A stretch of DNA of 64,000 bases from Mucilaginibacter achroorhodeus (GCF_007846095.1 NZ_VOEI01000008.1:62001-126000), one strand, 5' to 3'; numbered from the stretch's first letter, positions 45,401-56,032 are shown. The notes: generated from the sequence alone by a model not told the origin. Translations and numbers: made by a program.

Positions 45401-48400
45401 ATGTTAGATTTTTTCAGTAAGCTTTTTGGAAGTAAATCGGAGCGTGATGTTAAAGGGATAACGCCTATAGTTGAGAAAATAAAGGCTGCTTATGCCAAGC
45501 TTGACCAATTGAGCAACGATGACCTTCGGGCTAAAACCATAGAATTTAAAGAGACCATTGCCACCGGGCTTTCCGGCATCGATAGCGAGATAAAAGCTAT
45601 TAAAGACCGTACCGAGAACGAGCCAGGTATGGATGTAAACGAGAAAGTAAACTTGTTTACCCAATTAGATAAGCTGGAAAAAGACCGTAATAAAGAGCTG
45701 GAAGAGATATTAATAAACATCCTTCCTGAAGCTTTTGCTGTGGTTAAAGAAACTGCCCGCCGTTTTAGCGGCAGCCCAACCATTGAGGTTACTGCTACCG
45801 AGTTTGACCGCCAGTTGGCTTCGCGCAAAAACAACGTTATTATAAAAGGCGATAAAGCCATACACCATAATACCTGGCTTGCTGCAGGCAATGAGGTTAC
45901 CTGGAACATGGTACACTATGATGTGCAGCTGATAGGCGGTATTGTATTGCACCAGGGTAAAATTGCCGAGATGGCAACGGGTGAAGGTAAAACATTGGTA
46001 GCTACGCTACCTGCATACCTTAACGCATTGGCCGGCCAGGGTGTACATATTGTAACCGTGAACGATTACCTTGCCCGCCGTGATAGCGAATGGATGGGCC
46101 CGTTGTATGAATTCCACGGTTTATCTGTTGATTGTATTGATAAACACGAGCCAAACTCTGAAGAGCGCCGCCAGGCTTATTTGGCCGATATTACTTTTGG
46201 TACCAACAACGAGTTTGGTTTTGATTACCTGCGTGACAACATGACACGTAGCCCTGAAGAATTGGTACAGCGCAAGCTGCATTATGCCATGGTGGATGAG
46301 GTTGACTCCGTATTAGTAGATGATGCCCGTACCCCATTGATCATCTCCGGCCCTATCCCGCGTGGTGACGAGCATGAGTTTTATGAACTGAAACCACGCA
46401 TAGAGCGTTTGGTTAACGCTCAAAAAGCTTACGTAAATACCGTATTGAACGAGGCTAAAAAAGCCATCAATGAAGGCAAAACTGGTGTTGATGATGGTGG
46501 TTTAGCTTTGATACGTGCACACCGTGCGTTACCGAAGAACAAAGCTTTGATCAAATTCCTGAGCGAGGGTGCTAACCGTACCGTGCTCCAAAAAACTGAG
46601 AACTATTACATGCAGGACCAGGGCAAGGAAATGCCTAAGGTTGATTCTGAATTGTTCTTTATCATTGATGAGAAAAGCAATTCGGTAGAGTTATCAGAAA
46701 AAGGTATCGAGTTGATCACCGCGTCAGGCGAGGATCCAAATTTCTTTGTAATGCCGGATGTGGGTACAGAGATAGCCAAGATCGAAAAATCAGACCTGCC
46801 AGCCGACGAAAAACTGGCAAGGAAAGATGAATTGATGCGCGACTTCTCCATCAAATCAGAACGTATCCACTCTGTTAATCAATTGCTTAAAGCTTACACT
46901 TTATTTGAAAAAGACACCGAGTATATTCTTGATGATGGCAAGGTTAAGATAGTTGACGAGCAAACAGGCCGTGTATTGGATGGCCGCCGTTACTCTGATG
47001 GCTTGCACCAGGCTATTGAGGCTAAAGAGAATGTTAAGGTTGAGGATGCTACCCAAACATTTGCTACCGTTACCCTGCAAAACTACTTCAGGATGTACCA
47101 CAAACTTTGCGGTATGACCGGTACTGCAGTTACTGAAGCAGGCGAGTTATGGCAGATCTATAAACTGGATGTGGTAGAGATACCAACCAATACCCCAACT
47201 GCCCGCGAAGACAGGCAAGACCTTGTTTACCGTACCGTACGTGAGAAATACAATGCGGTTGCTGCCGAGATAGAAGAATTGACCAAGGCCGGTCGCCCGG
47301 TGTTGGTGGGTACTACATCGGTAGAGATCTCAGAATTACTGAGCCGCATGCTTAAACTTCGTGGTATTAAACATAACGTACTGAACGCTAAACTTCACCA
47401 GAAGGAGGCAGACATTGTTGCCGAAGCTGGTAAAGCCGGCACGGTAACCATTGCTACCAACATGGCGGGCCGTGGTACGGATATTAAATTGGGCACAGGT
47501 GTTAAAGAGGCCGGCGGTTTAGCCATCATCGGTACGGAGCGCCATGAGTCGCGCCGTGTTGACAGGCAGTTGCGCGGTCGTGCTGGTCGCCAGGGTGATA
47601 CCGGTTCTTCGCAGTTCTTTGTATCGCTTGAGGATAACCTGATGCGTTTATTTGGTTCAGAGCGTATCTCTAACCTGATGGTACGTATGGGTATTGAGGA
47701 AGGTGAAGTGATCCAACACTCCATGATCTCAAAATCTATTGAGCGTGCACAGAAGAAAGTGGAAGAGAACAACTTCGGTATCCGTAAGCGTTTGCTTGAG
47801 TATGACGACGTGATGAACTCACAGCGTACCGTTATCTACGCAAAACGTAAGAACGCACTGTTTGGTGATCGTTTGGATGTAGATATCAGCAACACCATTT
47901 TCGATGTTATTGAGGATATCGTAACCGAATATAAAGAGAGCAACAATTTTGAAGGCTTCCAGTTAGAGATCATCCGTATCTTCTCTGTTGATACCGAGAT
48001 CACTGCCGAAGAGTTTGCCAACACCCCGCTGCCAAAGCTGGTTGATAGCACCTTTATTGAGGTAAGCGAGTTTTACAAACGCAAAGCCGAAGCCGTAGCG
48101 CAGCAAGCTTACCCGGTTATAAAAGATGTTTACGATACCCGCGGCCAGTATGTAGAGAACATTGTTGTTCCGTTTACTGATGGCGTACATGGCATGCAGG
48201 TAGCTGTACCGTTGAAAAAAGCGGTAGAGAACCACGGCCAGGAAGTATTTAAATCTTTTGAGAAAAACGTAACCCTTTCATTGATAGACGATGCTTGGAA
48301 AGAGCACCTGCGTGAGATGGATGAGTTGAAACAATCGGTACAAAACGCCGTTTACGAACAAAAGGATCCGCTTTTGGTGTACAAGTTTGAAGCATTCGAA

Positions 48401-48709
48401 CTTTTCCGCCAGATGCTTGCCAGCGTGAACAAAGAGTTGATGAGCTTCCTGTTCAGAGGTGGTATTGCCGTACAGCAGGCACCAGAACAAGTGCGCGAAG
48501 CAGCACCGGCCCCTAAAACAGATATGCGCCAGATGCGTACCTCAAAACCGGAGATGGTAGACCAAAGCGGTTTACCGGTTGAGGAGATGCAGCAGGAGAT
48601 ACAAAAGCCCAGCCCGGTAAAGGTTGAGCAAAAAATTGGCAGGAACGATCCTTGCCCGTGCGGAAGCGGCAAAAAATTCAAAAATTGCCACGGTATAGGG
48701 CAGAATTAA
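45401..48709 (+). CDS. secA: Preprotein translocase ATPase SecA
   Basis: 1102 residues. SecA drives unfolded proteins through SecYEG. Motor motifs: [19 protein letters not shown] (Walker A, about 192), [20 protein letters not shown] (DEAD and preprotein-binding), and [24 protein letters not shown] in the second RecA domain. The C-terminus has the zinc/SecB tail [14 protein letters not shown]. Length exceeds E. coli (901) by about 200 residues through insertions typical of this phylum (for example the 425-470 region). Start ATG 45401. Confidence 0.99.
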   Translation: MLDFFSKLFGSKSERDVKGITPIVEKIKAAYAKLDQLSNDDLRAKTIEFKETIATGLSGIDSEIKAIKDRTENEPGMDVNEKVNLFTQLDKLEKDRNKELEEILINILPEAFAVVKETARRFSGSPTIEVTATEFDRQLASRKNNVIIKGDKAIHHNTWLAAGNEVTWNMVHYDVQLIGGIVLHQGKIAEMATGEGKTLVATLPAYLNALAGQGVHIVTVNDYLARRDSEWMGPLYEFHGLSVDCIDKHEPNSEERRQAYLADITFGTNNEFGFDYLRDNMTRSPEELVQRKLHYAMVDEVDSVLVDDARTPLIISGPIPRGDEHEFYELKPRIERLVNAQKAYVNTVLNEAKKAINEGKTGVDDGGLALIRAHRALPKNKALIKFLSEGANRTVLQKTENYYMQDQGKEMPKVDSELFFIIDEKSNSVELSEKGIELITASGEDPNFFVMPDVGTEIAKIEKSDLPADEKLARKDELMRDFSIKSERIHSVNQLLKAYTLFEKDTEYILDDGKVKIVDEQTGRVLDGRRYSDGLHQAIEAKENVKVEDATQTFATVTLQNYFRMYHKLCGMTGTAVTEAGELWQIYKLDVVEIPTNTPTAREDRQDLVYRTVREKYNAVAAEIEELTKAGRPVLVGTTSVEISELLSRMLKLRGIKHNVLNAKLHQKEADIVAEAGKAGTVTIATNMAGRGTDIKLGTGVKEAGGLAIIGTERHESRRVDRQLRGRAGRQGDTGSSQFFVSLEDNLMRLFGSERISNLMVRMGIEEGEVIQHSMISKSIERAQKKVEENNFGIRKRLLEYDDVMNSQRTVIYAKRKNALFGDRLDVDISNTIFDVIEDIVTEYKESNNFEGFQLEIIRIFSVDTEITAEEFANTPLPKLVDSTFIEVSEFYKRKAEAVAQQAYPVIKDVYDTRGQYVENIVVPFTDGVHGMQVAVPLKKAVENHGQEVFKSFEKNVTLSLIDDAWKEHLREMDELKQSVQNAVYEQKDPLLVYKFEAFELFRQMLASVNKELMSFLFRGGIAVQQAPEQVREAAPAPKTDMRQMRTSKPEMVDQSGLPVEEMQQEIQKPSPVKVEQKIGRNDPCPCGSGKKFKNCHGIGQN

Positions 48710-48723
48710 GAGCCTCACCCAAA

Positions 48724-48743
48724 CCCTCTCCTGAAGGAGAGGG
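48724..48743. terminator. Hairpin after secA
   Basis: CCCTCTCCT and its complement AGGAGAGGG flank two bases. There is no T-run, and similar CTCTCC-type hairpins recur at intergenic sites (26380, 35050), so it may be repeat-derived. Confidence 0.5.
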
Positions 48744-48763
48744 CTAAATAAATAAAAACCACG

Positions 48764-48847
48764 CGTCATTGCGAGAAACGAAGCAATCTCTACACAGGAA
48801 AGTCTGCCCTGTATAGTTTGGAGATTGCTTCGTTCCTCGCAATGACG
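48764..48847. repeat. REP-like inverted repeat, copy 3
   Basis: 84 bases: CGTCATTGCGAGAAACGAAG and the complementary right end, with the shared core GCAATCTC/GAGATTGC. It differs from copies 1 and 2 inside the loop. It lies between secA and the SPOR gene. Confidence 0.82.
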
Positions 48848-48867
48848 GTTAAAGGAATAATATAACT

Positions 48868-49335
48868 ATGAAGAAAGCAATATTTGATCATAAAGCTATC
48901 CCGGCAGGTATCAAATATTGCTTTTTGCTTTTACTGCTTTCTGCATCGGTAAAAAGCTTTGGGCAAACCAGGGGAAAGGTACAGGTTGTAGCACCTCCAT
49001 TATTTGATACCCTGCTTGCCAAACGCGCTGCGCTTAATAGCGGCAAGGCAGGCGGTTCTCCGCGATATTCATCGTCTTACGGCTATCGCGTGCAAATCTA
49101 CAGCGGCACAAACCGTTCTGCTGCATTTAATGCCCAGGCAAAATGCAATAAAGAATTTCCTGAGCTGCGTACTTACATCGTTTACCGCGAGCCAAACTTT
49201 AAGATCCGCGCAGGTGATTTCCGCACGCGGATAGAAGCCGAACGCTTTAAGCAACAGCTATCGGCCTATTTTACTTCGCTATTTATCATATCGGAGAAGA
49301 TAAACCCACCCAAAATAACTACCAGTGATGATTAA
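48868..49335 (+). CDS. SPOR domain protein, secreted
   Basis: 155 residues. A hydrophobic signal/anchor segment (about residues 17-33) precedes a spacer and a C-terminal SPOR domain (SYGYRVQIYSGTNRSAA and VYREPNFKIRAGDFRTRIEA). SPOR domains bind denuded peptidoglycan at division sites, so the protein likely acts at the septum or cell wall. The last bases overlap the start of the next gene, suggesting coupling. Confidence 0.85.
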   Translation: MKKAIFDHKAIPAGIKYCFLLLLLSASVKSFGQTRGKVQVVAPPLFDTLLAKRAALNSGKAGGSPRYSSSYGYRVQIYSGTNRSAAFNAQAKCNKEFPELRTYIVYREPNFKIRAGDFRTRIEAERFKQQLSAYFTSLFIISEKINPPKITTSDD

Positions 49336-50512
49336 AGAGAAGATACAGCAATTAGCTAAAGAGATATTTGATGATGTTGTTGCTAACCGCAGGCACTTAC
49401 ACGCCCACCCGGAGCTGTCTTTCCACGAAGTGGAAACTTCTGTTTTTGTAGCCCGCAAGCTGGAAGAACTGGGTATCGAATATCATAAAATGGCTGATAC
49501 GGGTTTGGTTGCTCTTATAAAAGGCGATAAGCCCGGAGATAAGGTAGTTGCCCTGCGTGCAGATATGGATGCACTGCCAATTTTAGAGGCCAACGATGTT
49601 TCCTACAGATCGCAAAACGAGGGCGTAATGCACGCTTGTGGTCATGATGTACATACGTCGTCACTGTTAGGTGTAGCCAAAATACTTACGGAGATCAAAA
49701 GCGAATTTGGCGGCACGGTAAAATTCATCTTTCAACCTGCGGAAGAAAAATTGCCGGGCGGTGCCAGCCTCATGATCAAAGAAGGCGTATTGGAAAACCC
49801 GAAGCCATCAGCCGTAATCGGTCAGCATGTTATGCCGCTGATAGATGCCGGCAAGGTGGGTTTCCGCGCGGGCAAATATATGGCCAGCACGGATGAGTTA
49901 TATGTTACTGTAAAAGGCAAAGGCGGCCACGGCGCGCAGCCACAACAAAATGTTGACCCGGTGATCATCACCGCCCACATATTAACAGCCCTGCAACAGG
50001 TGATAAGCCGCTTTGCAGATCCTAAAAGCCCGTCGGTGCTATCATTTGGTAAGGTTATCGCCAACGGTGCAACCAATGTTATCCCTAACGAGGTTTATCT
50101 TGAAGGGACCTTCCGTACCATGGACGAGCAATGGCGTAATGAAGCGCATGTTAAGATGAAGAAAATGGCCGAAGGTATTGCCGAAAGCATGGGCGGCAGC
50201 TGCGATTTTAACATCATGAAGGGTTATCCTTTCCTTATTAACGAAGAAAAACTCACTGCAAAGGTACGCGGCTTTGCCGAAGATTTTTTGGGTAAAGAGA
50301 ACGTGCTGGACCTGGACATATGGATGGCCGCTGAAGATTTTGCTTATTACTCGCAAGTGGCTAATTCGTGCTTTTACCGCTTAGGTACACGTAACGAGGC
50401 ACGGGGTATAACCTCATCAGTACATACTCCAACCTTTGATGTTGAGGAAAGTGCGTTGGAACAGAGTGTTGGTCTGATGGCTTACATTGCTGTTAAGCAA
50501 TTAGGTAATTAG
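49328..50512 (+). CDS. M20 family amidohydrolase (N-acyl-amino acid type)
   Basis: 394 residues from ATG 49328, overlapping the SPOR gene by 8 bases (a GTG at 49325 is also possible). Metal-binding motifs: MHACGHDVHTSSLLG (Cys, His ligands), QPAEEKLPGGASLM (Glu pair), and a lid domain with GKGGHGAQPQQNVDPV. It belongs to the hippuricase/IAA-amino acid hydrolase group and probably releases amino acids from N-acyl conjugates in the cytosol. The exact substrate is unknown. Confidence 0.92.
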   Translation: MIKEKIQQLAKEIFDDVVANRRHLHAHPELSFHEVETSVFVARKLEELGIEYHKMADTGLVALIKGDKPGDKVVALRADMDALPILEANDVSYRSQNEGVMHACGHDVHTSSLLGVAKILTEIKSEFGGTVKFIFQPAEEKLPGGASLMIKEGVLENPKPSAVIGQHVMPLIDAGKVGFRAGKYMASTDELYVTVKGKGGHGAQPQQNVDPVIITAHILTALQQVISRFADPKSPSVLSFGKVIANGATNVIPNEVYLEGTFRTMDEQWRNEAHVKMKKMAEGIAESMGGSCDFNIMKGYPFLINEEKLTAKVRGFAEDFLGKENVLDLDIWMAAEDFAYYSQVANSCFYRLGTRNEARGITSSVHTPTFDVEESALEQSVGLMAYIAVKQLGN

Positions 50513-50573
50513 TTGGTTGATGGTCTATAGCTGATAGCCAATGGCTGCCACTATGAACTAATATCCATAAACC
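50513..50573. repeat. Short word repeat before the secreted hypothetical gene
   Basis: GTTGGTTGATGGTCTATAGC, with the words GATGG and TATAG. It resembles the arm of the uvrA repeat (GTTGATGG...). It abuts the ATG at 50574. Confidence 0.45.
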
Positions 50574-51527
50574 ATGAACAAAAAAATATTCATCGCCTGC
50601 TGCCTGATCATTACTGCCTTTACCTCAAAGGCGCAGCAGATCCAGCGTTTTAATCCTGACACCATCCGCACCATCGTTATCGATTCTGCAGTTAACATCG
50701 TTTCTCACCGGTTGCGCGCGCAGGATTTTATCGACGCTGTAGTGAGCGACACCAGCTTTTACAGGGCTTTTCAGAACATGAAGCGGTACGCCTTTACCGC
50801 CGAGAACCGCATTTACACCTACGACAAGAAGAACAAGGTTAACGGTAAGATCTACCGTAAAATAAGGCACGACTTTTTGAACGGTAAACGCCAGACCACC
50901 TATCTGATCAATCAGGATACCGGCGCCGTTAAGAAAAAGAATGGCAAGTACGATCTATACACCGTAGAGATGTTTGATTATATCTTTATGAATGCTTACA
51001 ATTCTGATTTTACCAGCGGTTCGGCATCTTCTGCGCCGGGCAAAGGGAAAAACGCCGGCTACAAGGCGAAGTTAAAGGCGCTGGTATTTACTCCGGGCAG
51101 GCGTATATCCGGCATACCTTTTATCAGCGGTAAAACAGAGATCTTTGGGCCGGAGTTACGCCAGTATTACAACTACGAATTTGCCCGCGGTACATACATG
51201 GACAGTATCCCTGTATATCGCTTTAAAGTGGTAAAAAAGCCCAGCACAGCTGATGATGATACGATGATCAAAGAGATGACCACCATCTTTGACATGAACA
51301 CCTTCCAGATACTGGGCCGCTACATCGATATGAAGTTCAGCAACATGTTTGTTGATTTTAATGTGCAGATGAATATTGAGCTTAACCGCTTCAACGGTGA
51401 ACTATTACCTACAAAAATCACTTACCAGGGTAACTGGGATATTCCGTTCCACAAAGAAGAACGCGCAAGCTTTTTAATTGTGCATAAGGACTACGCCCCA
51501 CAGGCACCTAAGGCGGCAGCAAAATAA
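50574..51527 (+). CDS. Secreted protein of unknown function (317 aa)
   Basis: 317 residues. A signal peptide (1-21, ending FTSKAQ) precedes a region with regularly spaced aromatic/polar strands (for example SFYRAFQNMKRYAFTAENR, IDMKFSNMFVDFNVQMNIEL), which suggests a periplasmic beta-rich domain rather than a barrel of many strands. It carries no enzyme motif I recognise. It lies 61 bases after the amidohydrolase gene. I do not name a family. Confidence 0.72.
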   Translation: MNKKIFIACCLIITAFTSKAQQIQRFNPDTIRTIVIDSAVNIVSHRLRAQDFIDAVVSDTSFYRAFQNMKRYAFTAENRIYTYDKKNKVNGKIYRKIRHDFLNGKRQTTYLINQDTGAVKKKNGKYDLYTVEMFDYIFMNAYNSDFTSGSASSAPGKGKNAGYKAKLKALVFTPGRRISGIPFISGKTEIFGPELRQYYNYEFARGTYMDSIPVYRFKVVKKPSTADDDTMIKEMTTIFDMNTFQILGRYIDMKFSNMFVDFNVQMNIELNRFNGELLPTKITYQGNWDIPFHKEERASFLIVHKDYAPQAPKAAAK

Positions 51528-51634
51528 TGCTTCAGCTACCTAAGTTATTATTTTCCCTTTATCACCCCAATGAAATATTAATACGATAAGGGTGCATCTC
51601 TAAGCTAAAATACCCCTGCATTAAAATTAGTTTC

Positions 51635-51642
51635 TAATTTTG
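51635..51642 (+). promoter_or_regulatory. -7 promoter element of the MFS gene
   Basis: TAATTTTG fits TAnnTTTG, 26 bases before the ATG at 51669; the -33 element is not clear. Confidence 0.4.
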
Positions 51643-51668
51643 CCGCTCTACCAAACGGAGCAAGCAAA

Positions 51669-52883
51669 ATGAGACGCGTTACAGATAGCAACAGGAACAT
51701 CAGCGCGATACTGGCATTTATCCTTATCCCTATATCGGGTTTTGCGATGGATGTTTACGTGCCATCGTTCCCGGCAATGGTGCATGACCTGGGTACATCG
51801 GTTTCTGATGTGCGCCTCACCATGACTATCTTTCTCATCAGCTACGGTTTATCGCAATTATTTGTGGGCAGCATTATAGATAGCTATGGCCGTTACAAAC
51901 TGGGCCTGGCCTCGTTGGCTGCTTTTATTGTCACTAACCTGGTAATTGTAAGTACCCGCAGCATCGAGCTGATATTTGTGATGCGGGCATTGCAGGGCTT
52001 CCTCATTTCCATCATTATGGTATCTAAGCGATCCTTATTTATCGATGTGTTTGAGGGCGATAAACAAAAGCACTACACCAGCTTATTGTCGGTAGTGTGG
52101 TCGGCTGCTCCGGTTATAGCACCCTTTTTAGGTGGATATCTGCAACACGCTTTTGCCTGGCGGGCAAACTTTTACTTCCTGGCCATCTATGCCTTTGTGA
52201 TGCTGTTGCTGGAACTCCGCTATAGTGGTGAGACGCTACCCCGTACAAAACCGTTCCACTTGGGCTCGATAGTAAACACATACAAAAAGATGATAACCGC
52301 ACCGGATTTTGCCTATGGCATCGTTATCCTGGGCCTAAGCTACTCCATGGCGATCATCTTTGGTATGTCGGCACCTTTTTTTATTGAGAATGTGTTTCAT
52401 TACTCGCCGGTAGTTACAGGTTATGCGGCTTTAAGTTCGGGTATTGCATTGCTGCTGGGCGGGATGTTGAGCAAATCCATGATAGCGCGTAATTTTATGG
52501 TGAAGCTTACTACGGCTAATTTATTGCAAGCTGCATTTGCTGTAGCCATGTTTGTTACCGCAAGCTGGTTCAGCAGCATTTATGCCATCATGTTCTTTGT
52601 GATAAGTCTGCATTTTTTAATGGGTTTTATGTACAACATCTACTTTACCTACTGCCTAACCCGCTTCCCGGAGAATGCAGGTGTTTCGGGCGGCATCACC
52701 AGCGGCGGGGGTTACATTGTAACATCTTTTTTCAGTTACCTGCTGGCCAATACACTTAACATCCATAACCAGCAAACCTTTGCCATCAGCTATATGATAT
52801 TGATTGTACTGATCGGAATTATGCTTTTGTTTTTAAGAGCGTACTTGAACAAACCAAAAGCGGTAAATACTTTCAAGGAGTAG
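51669..52883 (+). CDS. Bcr/CflA-type MFS multidrug transporter
   Basis: 404 residues with 12 helices. N-terminal motifs MDVYVPSFPAMVHDL and GLSQLFVGSIIDSYGRYKLGL (motif A), and helix 5 SAAPVIAPFLGGYL, fit the Bcr/CflA drug-exporter group. It would expel drugs or similar compounds from the cytosol. No regulator is adjacent. It has its own promoter box. The next gene runs the opposite way. Confidence 0.88.
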   Translation: MRRVTDSNRNISAILAFILIPISGFAMDVYVPSFPAMVHDLGTSVSDVRLTMTIFLISYGLSQLFVGSIIDSYGRYKLGLASLAAFIVTNLVIVSTRSIELIFVMRALQGFLISIIMVSKRSLFIDVFEGDKQKHYTSLLSVVWSAAPVIAPFLGGYLQHAFAWRANFYFLAIYAFVMLLLELRYSGETLPRTKPFHLGSIVNTYKKMITAPDFAYGIVILGLSYSMAIIFGMSAPFFIENVFHYSPVVTGYAALSSGIALLLGGMLSKSMIARNFMVKLTTANLLQAAFAVAMFVTASWFSSIYAIMFFVISLHFLMGFMYNIYFTYCLTRFPENAGVSGGITSGGGYIVTSFFSYLLANTLNIHNQQTFAISYMILIVLIGIMLLFLRAYLNKPKAVNTFKE

Positions 52884-52905
52884 ATCAGATTTTGGAGATC
52901 GTCTC

Positions 52906-52937
52906 GTGGGATACCGAAATAAATTCGGCATGACGGT
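52906..52937. repeat. Short palindromic repeat (CCGAAATAAATTCGG)
   Basis: CCGAAATAAATTCGG is near palindromic, and the same word in altered form (GCCGAAATAAATTGGGC) appears at 14942-14958. It lies between two convergent gene ends. Confidence 0.55.
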
Positions 52938-53395
52938 CAGTTGTTAATTTTCTCCGCCTCACCTTTTATCACCCCATTCCGGATGATTAATAGCCTTTTC
53001 ATGTAATGCTTAACAAACAGGAAATCTGCCAACTTGCCTAACACCCCTAACGGTGATCGATAATCAAACACATCGCGCATAATGGTGCTGTCGCCGCTCG
53101 CCTCAAAATGGTGCTCATGACGAAAGCTTTTAAAAGCGCCATTAACCATCTCATCAACAAAGTACTCAGGGAACTTAAATTCCGTGATCTTTGAAGTCAG
53201 GTTCTGCCATATCCCAAAATGTTTGGCCCGCCAGGTAACGCTTTCTCCCAAACCTATCAAGCCGCTGGTACGGCCGGCAATTGCGCGTTCACCGGTATGA
53301 ACAGTAGATGCGATGTGGATATCGATATCCCTGGAAATATCGAAGCAGCGCTCCACAGGCGCATTGATGATTGTTGTCAGAGTGATGACTGGCAT
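52937..53395 (-). CDS. SRPBCC-family ligand-binding protein
   Basis: 152 residues. The N-terminal LTTIINAPVERCFDISRDID and central segment GLIGLGESVTWRAKHFG match the SRPBCC/START-like fold with a helix-grip pocket; the ending (MRDVFDYRSPLGVLGKLADF, then KRLLIIRNGVIKGE) is typical of the cell-division-inhibitor-annotated group in bacteria. It likely binds a hydrophobic ligand in the cytosol; no ligand is known. It is convergent with the MFS gene. Confidence 0.82.
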   Translation of the reverse strand: MPVITLTTIINAPVERCFDISRDIDIHIASTVHTGERAIAGRTSGLIGLGESVTWRAKHFGIWQNLTSKITEFKFPEYFVDEMVNGAFKSFRHEHHFEASGDSTIMRDVFDYRSPLGVLGKLADFLFVKHYMKRLLIIRNGVIKGEAEKINN

Positions 53396-53492
53396 TGATC
53401 AAAAATAAAAAACGCCGACCATAAAGGTCAGCGTTATCATAAAATCATTATTTATCAATGTAATCAACCAAGATCGGTGAAATCCACCAATA

Positions 53493-54929
53493 TTAAAACT
53501 CAGCATTCTTAGGGAAACGAGGGAAAGGTATCACATCGCGGATGTTACCCATGCCGGTAACAAACAGCACTAAACGCTCAAAACCCAAACCAAAGCCTGC
53601 GTGCGGGCAGCCACCAAAACGGCGGGTATCCAGGTACCACCAAAGCTCATCTTTAGGAATGCCTATCTCGTCCATGCGTTGTTCCAGTCTGTCCAAACGC
53701 TCCTCACGTTGCGAGCCACCAACTATCTCGCCGATGCCCGGGAAAAGGATATCCATAGCGGCAACGGTTTTGCCGTCGTCGTTCTGGCGCATGTAGAATG
53801 ATTTGATCTCTTTTGGGTAATCCGTAAGGATAACCGGTTTTTTAAAGTGTTTCTCAACCAGGTAACGCTCGTGTTCTGATTGCAGGTCGGTGCCCCAGCC
53901 TTCAACCAGGTACTGGAATTTCTTTTTCTTGTTCGGGGTCGATTCCTTCAGGATATCGATAGCCTCGGTATACGTTAAACGCTCAAAATCATTAGCCAGG
54001 CAGAACTGCAGTTTCTCTATCAGCGTCATTTCAGAACGCTCGTTCTGCGGCTTCTGTTTCTCTTCCTCTAATAAACGCTGGGTTAAAAACTCAATATCAT
54101 CCTTGTTCTTATCCAGCGCGTAGGTGATCACATATTTCAGTAACGCTTCGGCAAGGTCGGCGTTATCTTTGGCATCATAGAAAGCCATCTCCGGCTCAAT
54201 CATCCAGAACTCGGCCAGGTGCCGTGTGGTATTTGAATTTTCGGCACGGAATGTAGGGCCAAAGGTATAAATATCGCTCATGCCCATTGCACCCAGTTCG
54301 CCCTCTAACTGGCCAGATACCGTCAGGTTAGTAGCACGACCAAAGAAATCCTGCTTGTAGTCTATCTCGCCGGTCTCGGTTTTTGGCGGGTTGGCCATGT
54401 CAAAATTGGTAACGTGAAAAGTTTCGCCGGCACCCTCCGCATCAGATGCCGTGATGATAGGCGTATGCAGGTAAATAAAACCGCGTTCCTGGAAAAACTG
54501 GTGAACCGCAAATGCCAGCGTATTACGCACACGGAACACCGCGCCAAACGTATTGGTACGGAAACGCAGGTGGGCTATCTCACGCAAAAACTCCAGGCTG
54601 TGTTTTTTTGGCTGCAGCGGATATTTCTCCGGGTCGCTATCACCCAAAATTTCTATGGTAGCAGCCTTAACCTCTACGGACTGGCCTTTACCCAACGAGG
54701 CAACCAGTTTACCTGTAGCGCTAATGGCAGCGCCGGTAGTGATACGTTTAAGCAGGGCAGGGGCTGTATTCTCAAAATCAACAATAACCTGCAGGGTATT
54801 ATTTGTTGAGCCATCATTTAAAGCTATGAACTGATTGTTACGGAAGGTGCGTACCCATCCTTTTACGGTTACATCAATGTCTGTCTTACCGCTCTCGAGC
54901 AGTGCTTTAATTTTTGTACGTTGGCTCAT
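53493..54929 (-). CDS. asnS: Asparaginyl-tRNA synthetase
   Basis: 478 residues from ATG 54929; an in-frame upstream start at 54953 adds 8 unusual residues and is rejected. AsnRS charges tRNA-Asn. The N-terminal anticodon-binding OB domain ([18 protein letters not shown]) is followed by the class II catalytic domain: motif 2 [20 protein letters not shown] and motif 3 [15 protein letters not shown]. The protein has normal length. It is monocistronic here. Confidence 0.97.
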   Translation of the reverse strand: MSQRTKIKALLESGKTDIDVTVKGWVRTFRNNQFIALNDGSTNNTLQVIVDFENTAPALLKRITTGAAISATGKLVASLGKGQSVEVKAATIEILGDSDPEKYPLQPKKHSLEFLREIAHLRFRTNTFGAVFRVRNTLAFAVHQFFQERGFIYLHTPIITASDAEGAGETFHVTNFDMANPPKTETGEIDYKQDFFGRATNLTVSGQLEGELGAMGMSDIYTFGPTFRAENSNTTRHLAEFWMIEPEMAFYDAKDNADLAEALLKYVITYALDKNKDDIEFLTQRLLEEEKQKPQNERSEMTLIEKLQFCLANDFERLTYTEAIDILKESTPNKKKKFQYLVEGWGTDLQSEHERYLVEKHFKKPVILTDYPKEIKSFYMRQNDDGKTVAAMDILFPGIGEIVGGSQREERLDRLEQRMDEIGIPKDELWWYLDTRRFGGCPHAGFGLGFERLVLFVTGMGNIRDVIPFPRFPKNAEF

Positions 54930-55056
54930 ATAAAAAGTATTATCGGGCAGCAAAAATACAATTATTTGCCAAAAAAGCCCCGCTCTTCGGCCGCCTTTTA
55001 AGCAGGGCCATGAGCGAGGCTTTTCTAAGTATAAACAGTATTACACGCTTGAAAAA

Positions 55057-55542
55057 TTATCTCGGCAAGGCAATAACAAACTGCCCTTTGGTAAATTTCA
55101 CACTATCCGGGTATATGCTTGATGTTGCAGGGAACGTGCGTTTTAGTTTAATGGTAAATGTTCCGCCAATAACCTTGTTGATAGAGTCAAGCGCAACAAT
55201 CTGAACTTTGCTGCTGGTATCTAAACCAACGTTGTAACGGCTTACCGTATCCTTGCCCAAAAGCTGGTAATATTTTGCCTGGTTACCGGTAAGTGCATAA
55301 GTGCCCTTGCCGGTATATTTAAAATTCATGCGCAGGCCGGCATCATTGCTTCTGCCTGATACCTGTATAGAATCAGTGCCAACTTTTGCAGAGAACGGAA
55401 CAGCATAAACAGCAAGGCCATTTTTTTCTGCAACAAAATAAGGATCATAGTAAAAGCCGGTGTTGTTGTTATTATCGTTCTTAAAACAGGAAGAAAATAA
55501 AACTGTTGCCAGCGCTAAAAGGGTAAATGTGTACTTTTTCAT
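55057..55542 (-). CDS. Small lipoprotein of unknown function (161 aa)
   Basis: 161 residues from ATG 55542; the frame runs further up to 55635 but that part lacks signal character. A lipoprotein signal (MKKYTFTLLALATVLFSSC, Cys at residue 19) is followed by a low-complexity Asn spacer (NDNNNN) and a beta-rich domain (ADDRESS-like strands FYYDPYFVAEKNGLAVYAV, LRMNFKYTGKGTYALTG, IGGTFTIKLKRTF). The layout resembles the DUF6252 lipoproteins of Bacteroidota, but I am not certain. It probably sits on the outer face of a membrane. Confidence 0.7.
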   Translation of the reverse strand: MKKYTFTLLALATVLFSSCFKNDNNNNTGFYYDPYFVAEKNGLAVYAVPFSAKVGTDSIQVSGRSNDAGLRMNFKYTGKGTYALTGNQAKYYQLLGKDTVSRYNVGLDTSSKVQIVALDSINKVIGGTFTIKLKRTFPATSSIYPDSVKFTKGQFVIALPR

Positions 55543-55734
55543 TTTAGTGTTATTAATAGTGTACTTATCCTTTACGTTAAAAATTTTAAGAGTGCTACAA
55601 TGGCAATGAGAATTTTTTAGACAGCCTTTCCCCAACCTTTCTCCGGGGGAGAGGTGGCTTAAAAAGTCTCCCCTTTCGGGGGAGATTTAGAGGGGGCTGA
55701 ATGCGACGATGAAGACTCACCCCGCGACACTTCG

Positions 55735-55838
55735 TGCGCGACCCTCTCTGCTCCGCAAAGAGGCGGAGAAAAAATATCCCTCTTTTCGCGCAGCGAAGAG
55801 AGGGTGGTCCAGCGTAGCAAAGACCGGGTGAGTCCTTT
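55735..55838. repeat. Tandem long repeat, copy A
   Basis: The first 29 bases (55735-55763) are identical to 55877-55905, 142 bases downstream. The centre carries inverted halves, CCCTCTC near the left and GAGAGGG near the right, so each copy is self-complementary. Confidence 0.85.
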
Positions 55839-55876
55839 GCGTTGTTCCACTCACCTCGTCCCGATTGCTACCGGGA

Positions 55877-55985
55877 TGCGCGACCCTCTCTGCTCCGCAA
55901 AGAGGGTAAGAAAAAAACGACCCTCTTTTCACACAACGAAGAGAGGGTCGACGATCCGCCGAATGGCAGAGACGTCGGGGTGAGT
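55877..55985. repeat. Tandem long repeat, copy B
   Basis: This copy starts with the same 29 bases as copy A and has the CCCTCTC/GAGAGGG inverted halves; beyond about 55905 the two copies diverge in places (for example GGTAAG against CGGAG). Confidence 0.85.
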
Positions 55986-56032
55986 AAACTCAATTACTTA
56001 TATTTTTCTATCTTTATAAAAGCCCAAAACGC

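Noticed and set aside
47395-48681. Several minus-strand frames inside secA
   Set aside because: Typical antisense shadows of a long biased gene, with no start context or family resemblance.
55543-55635. Upstream extension of the small lipoprotein
   Set aside because: The lipoprotein signal begins at ATG 55542; the extension would bury it.
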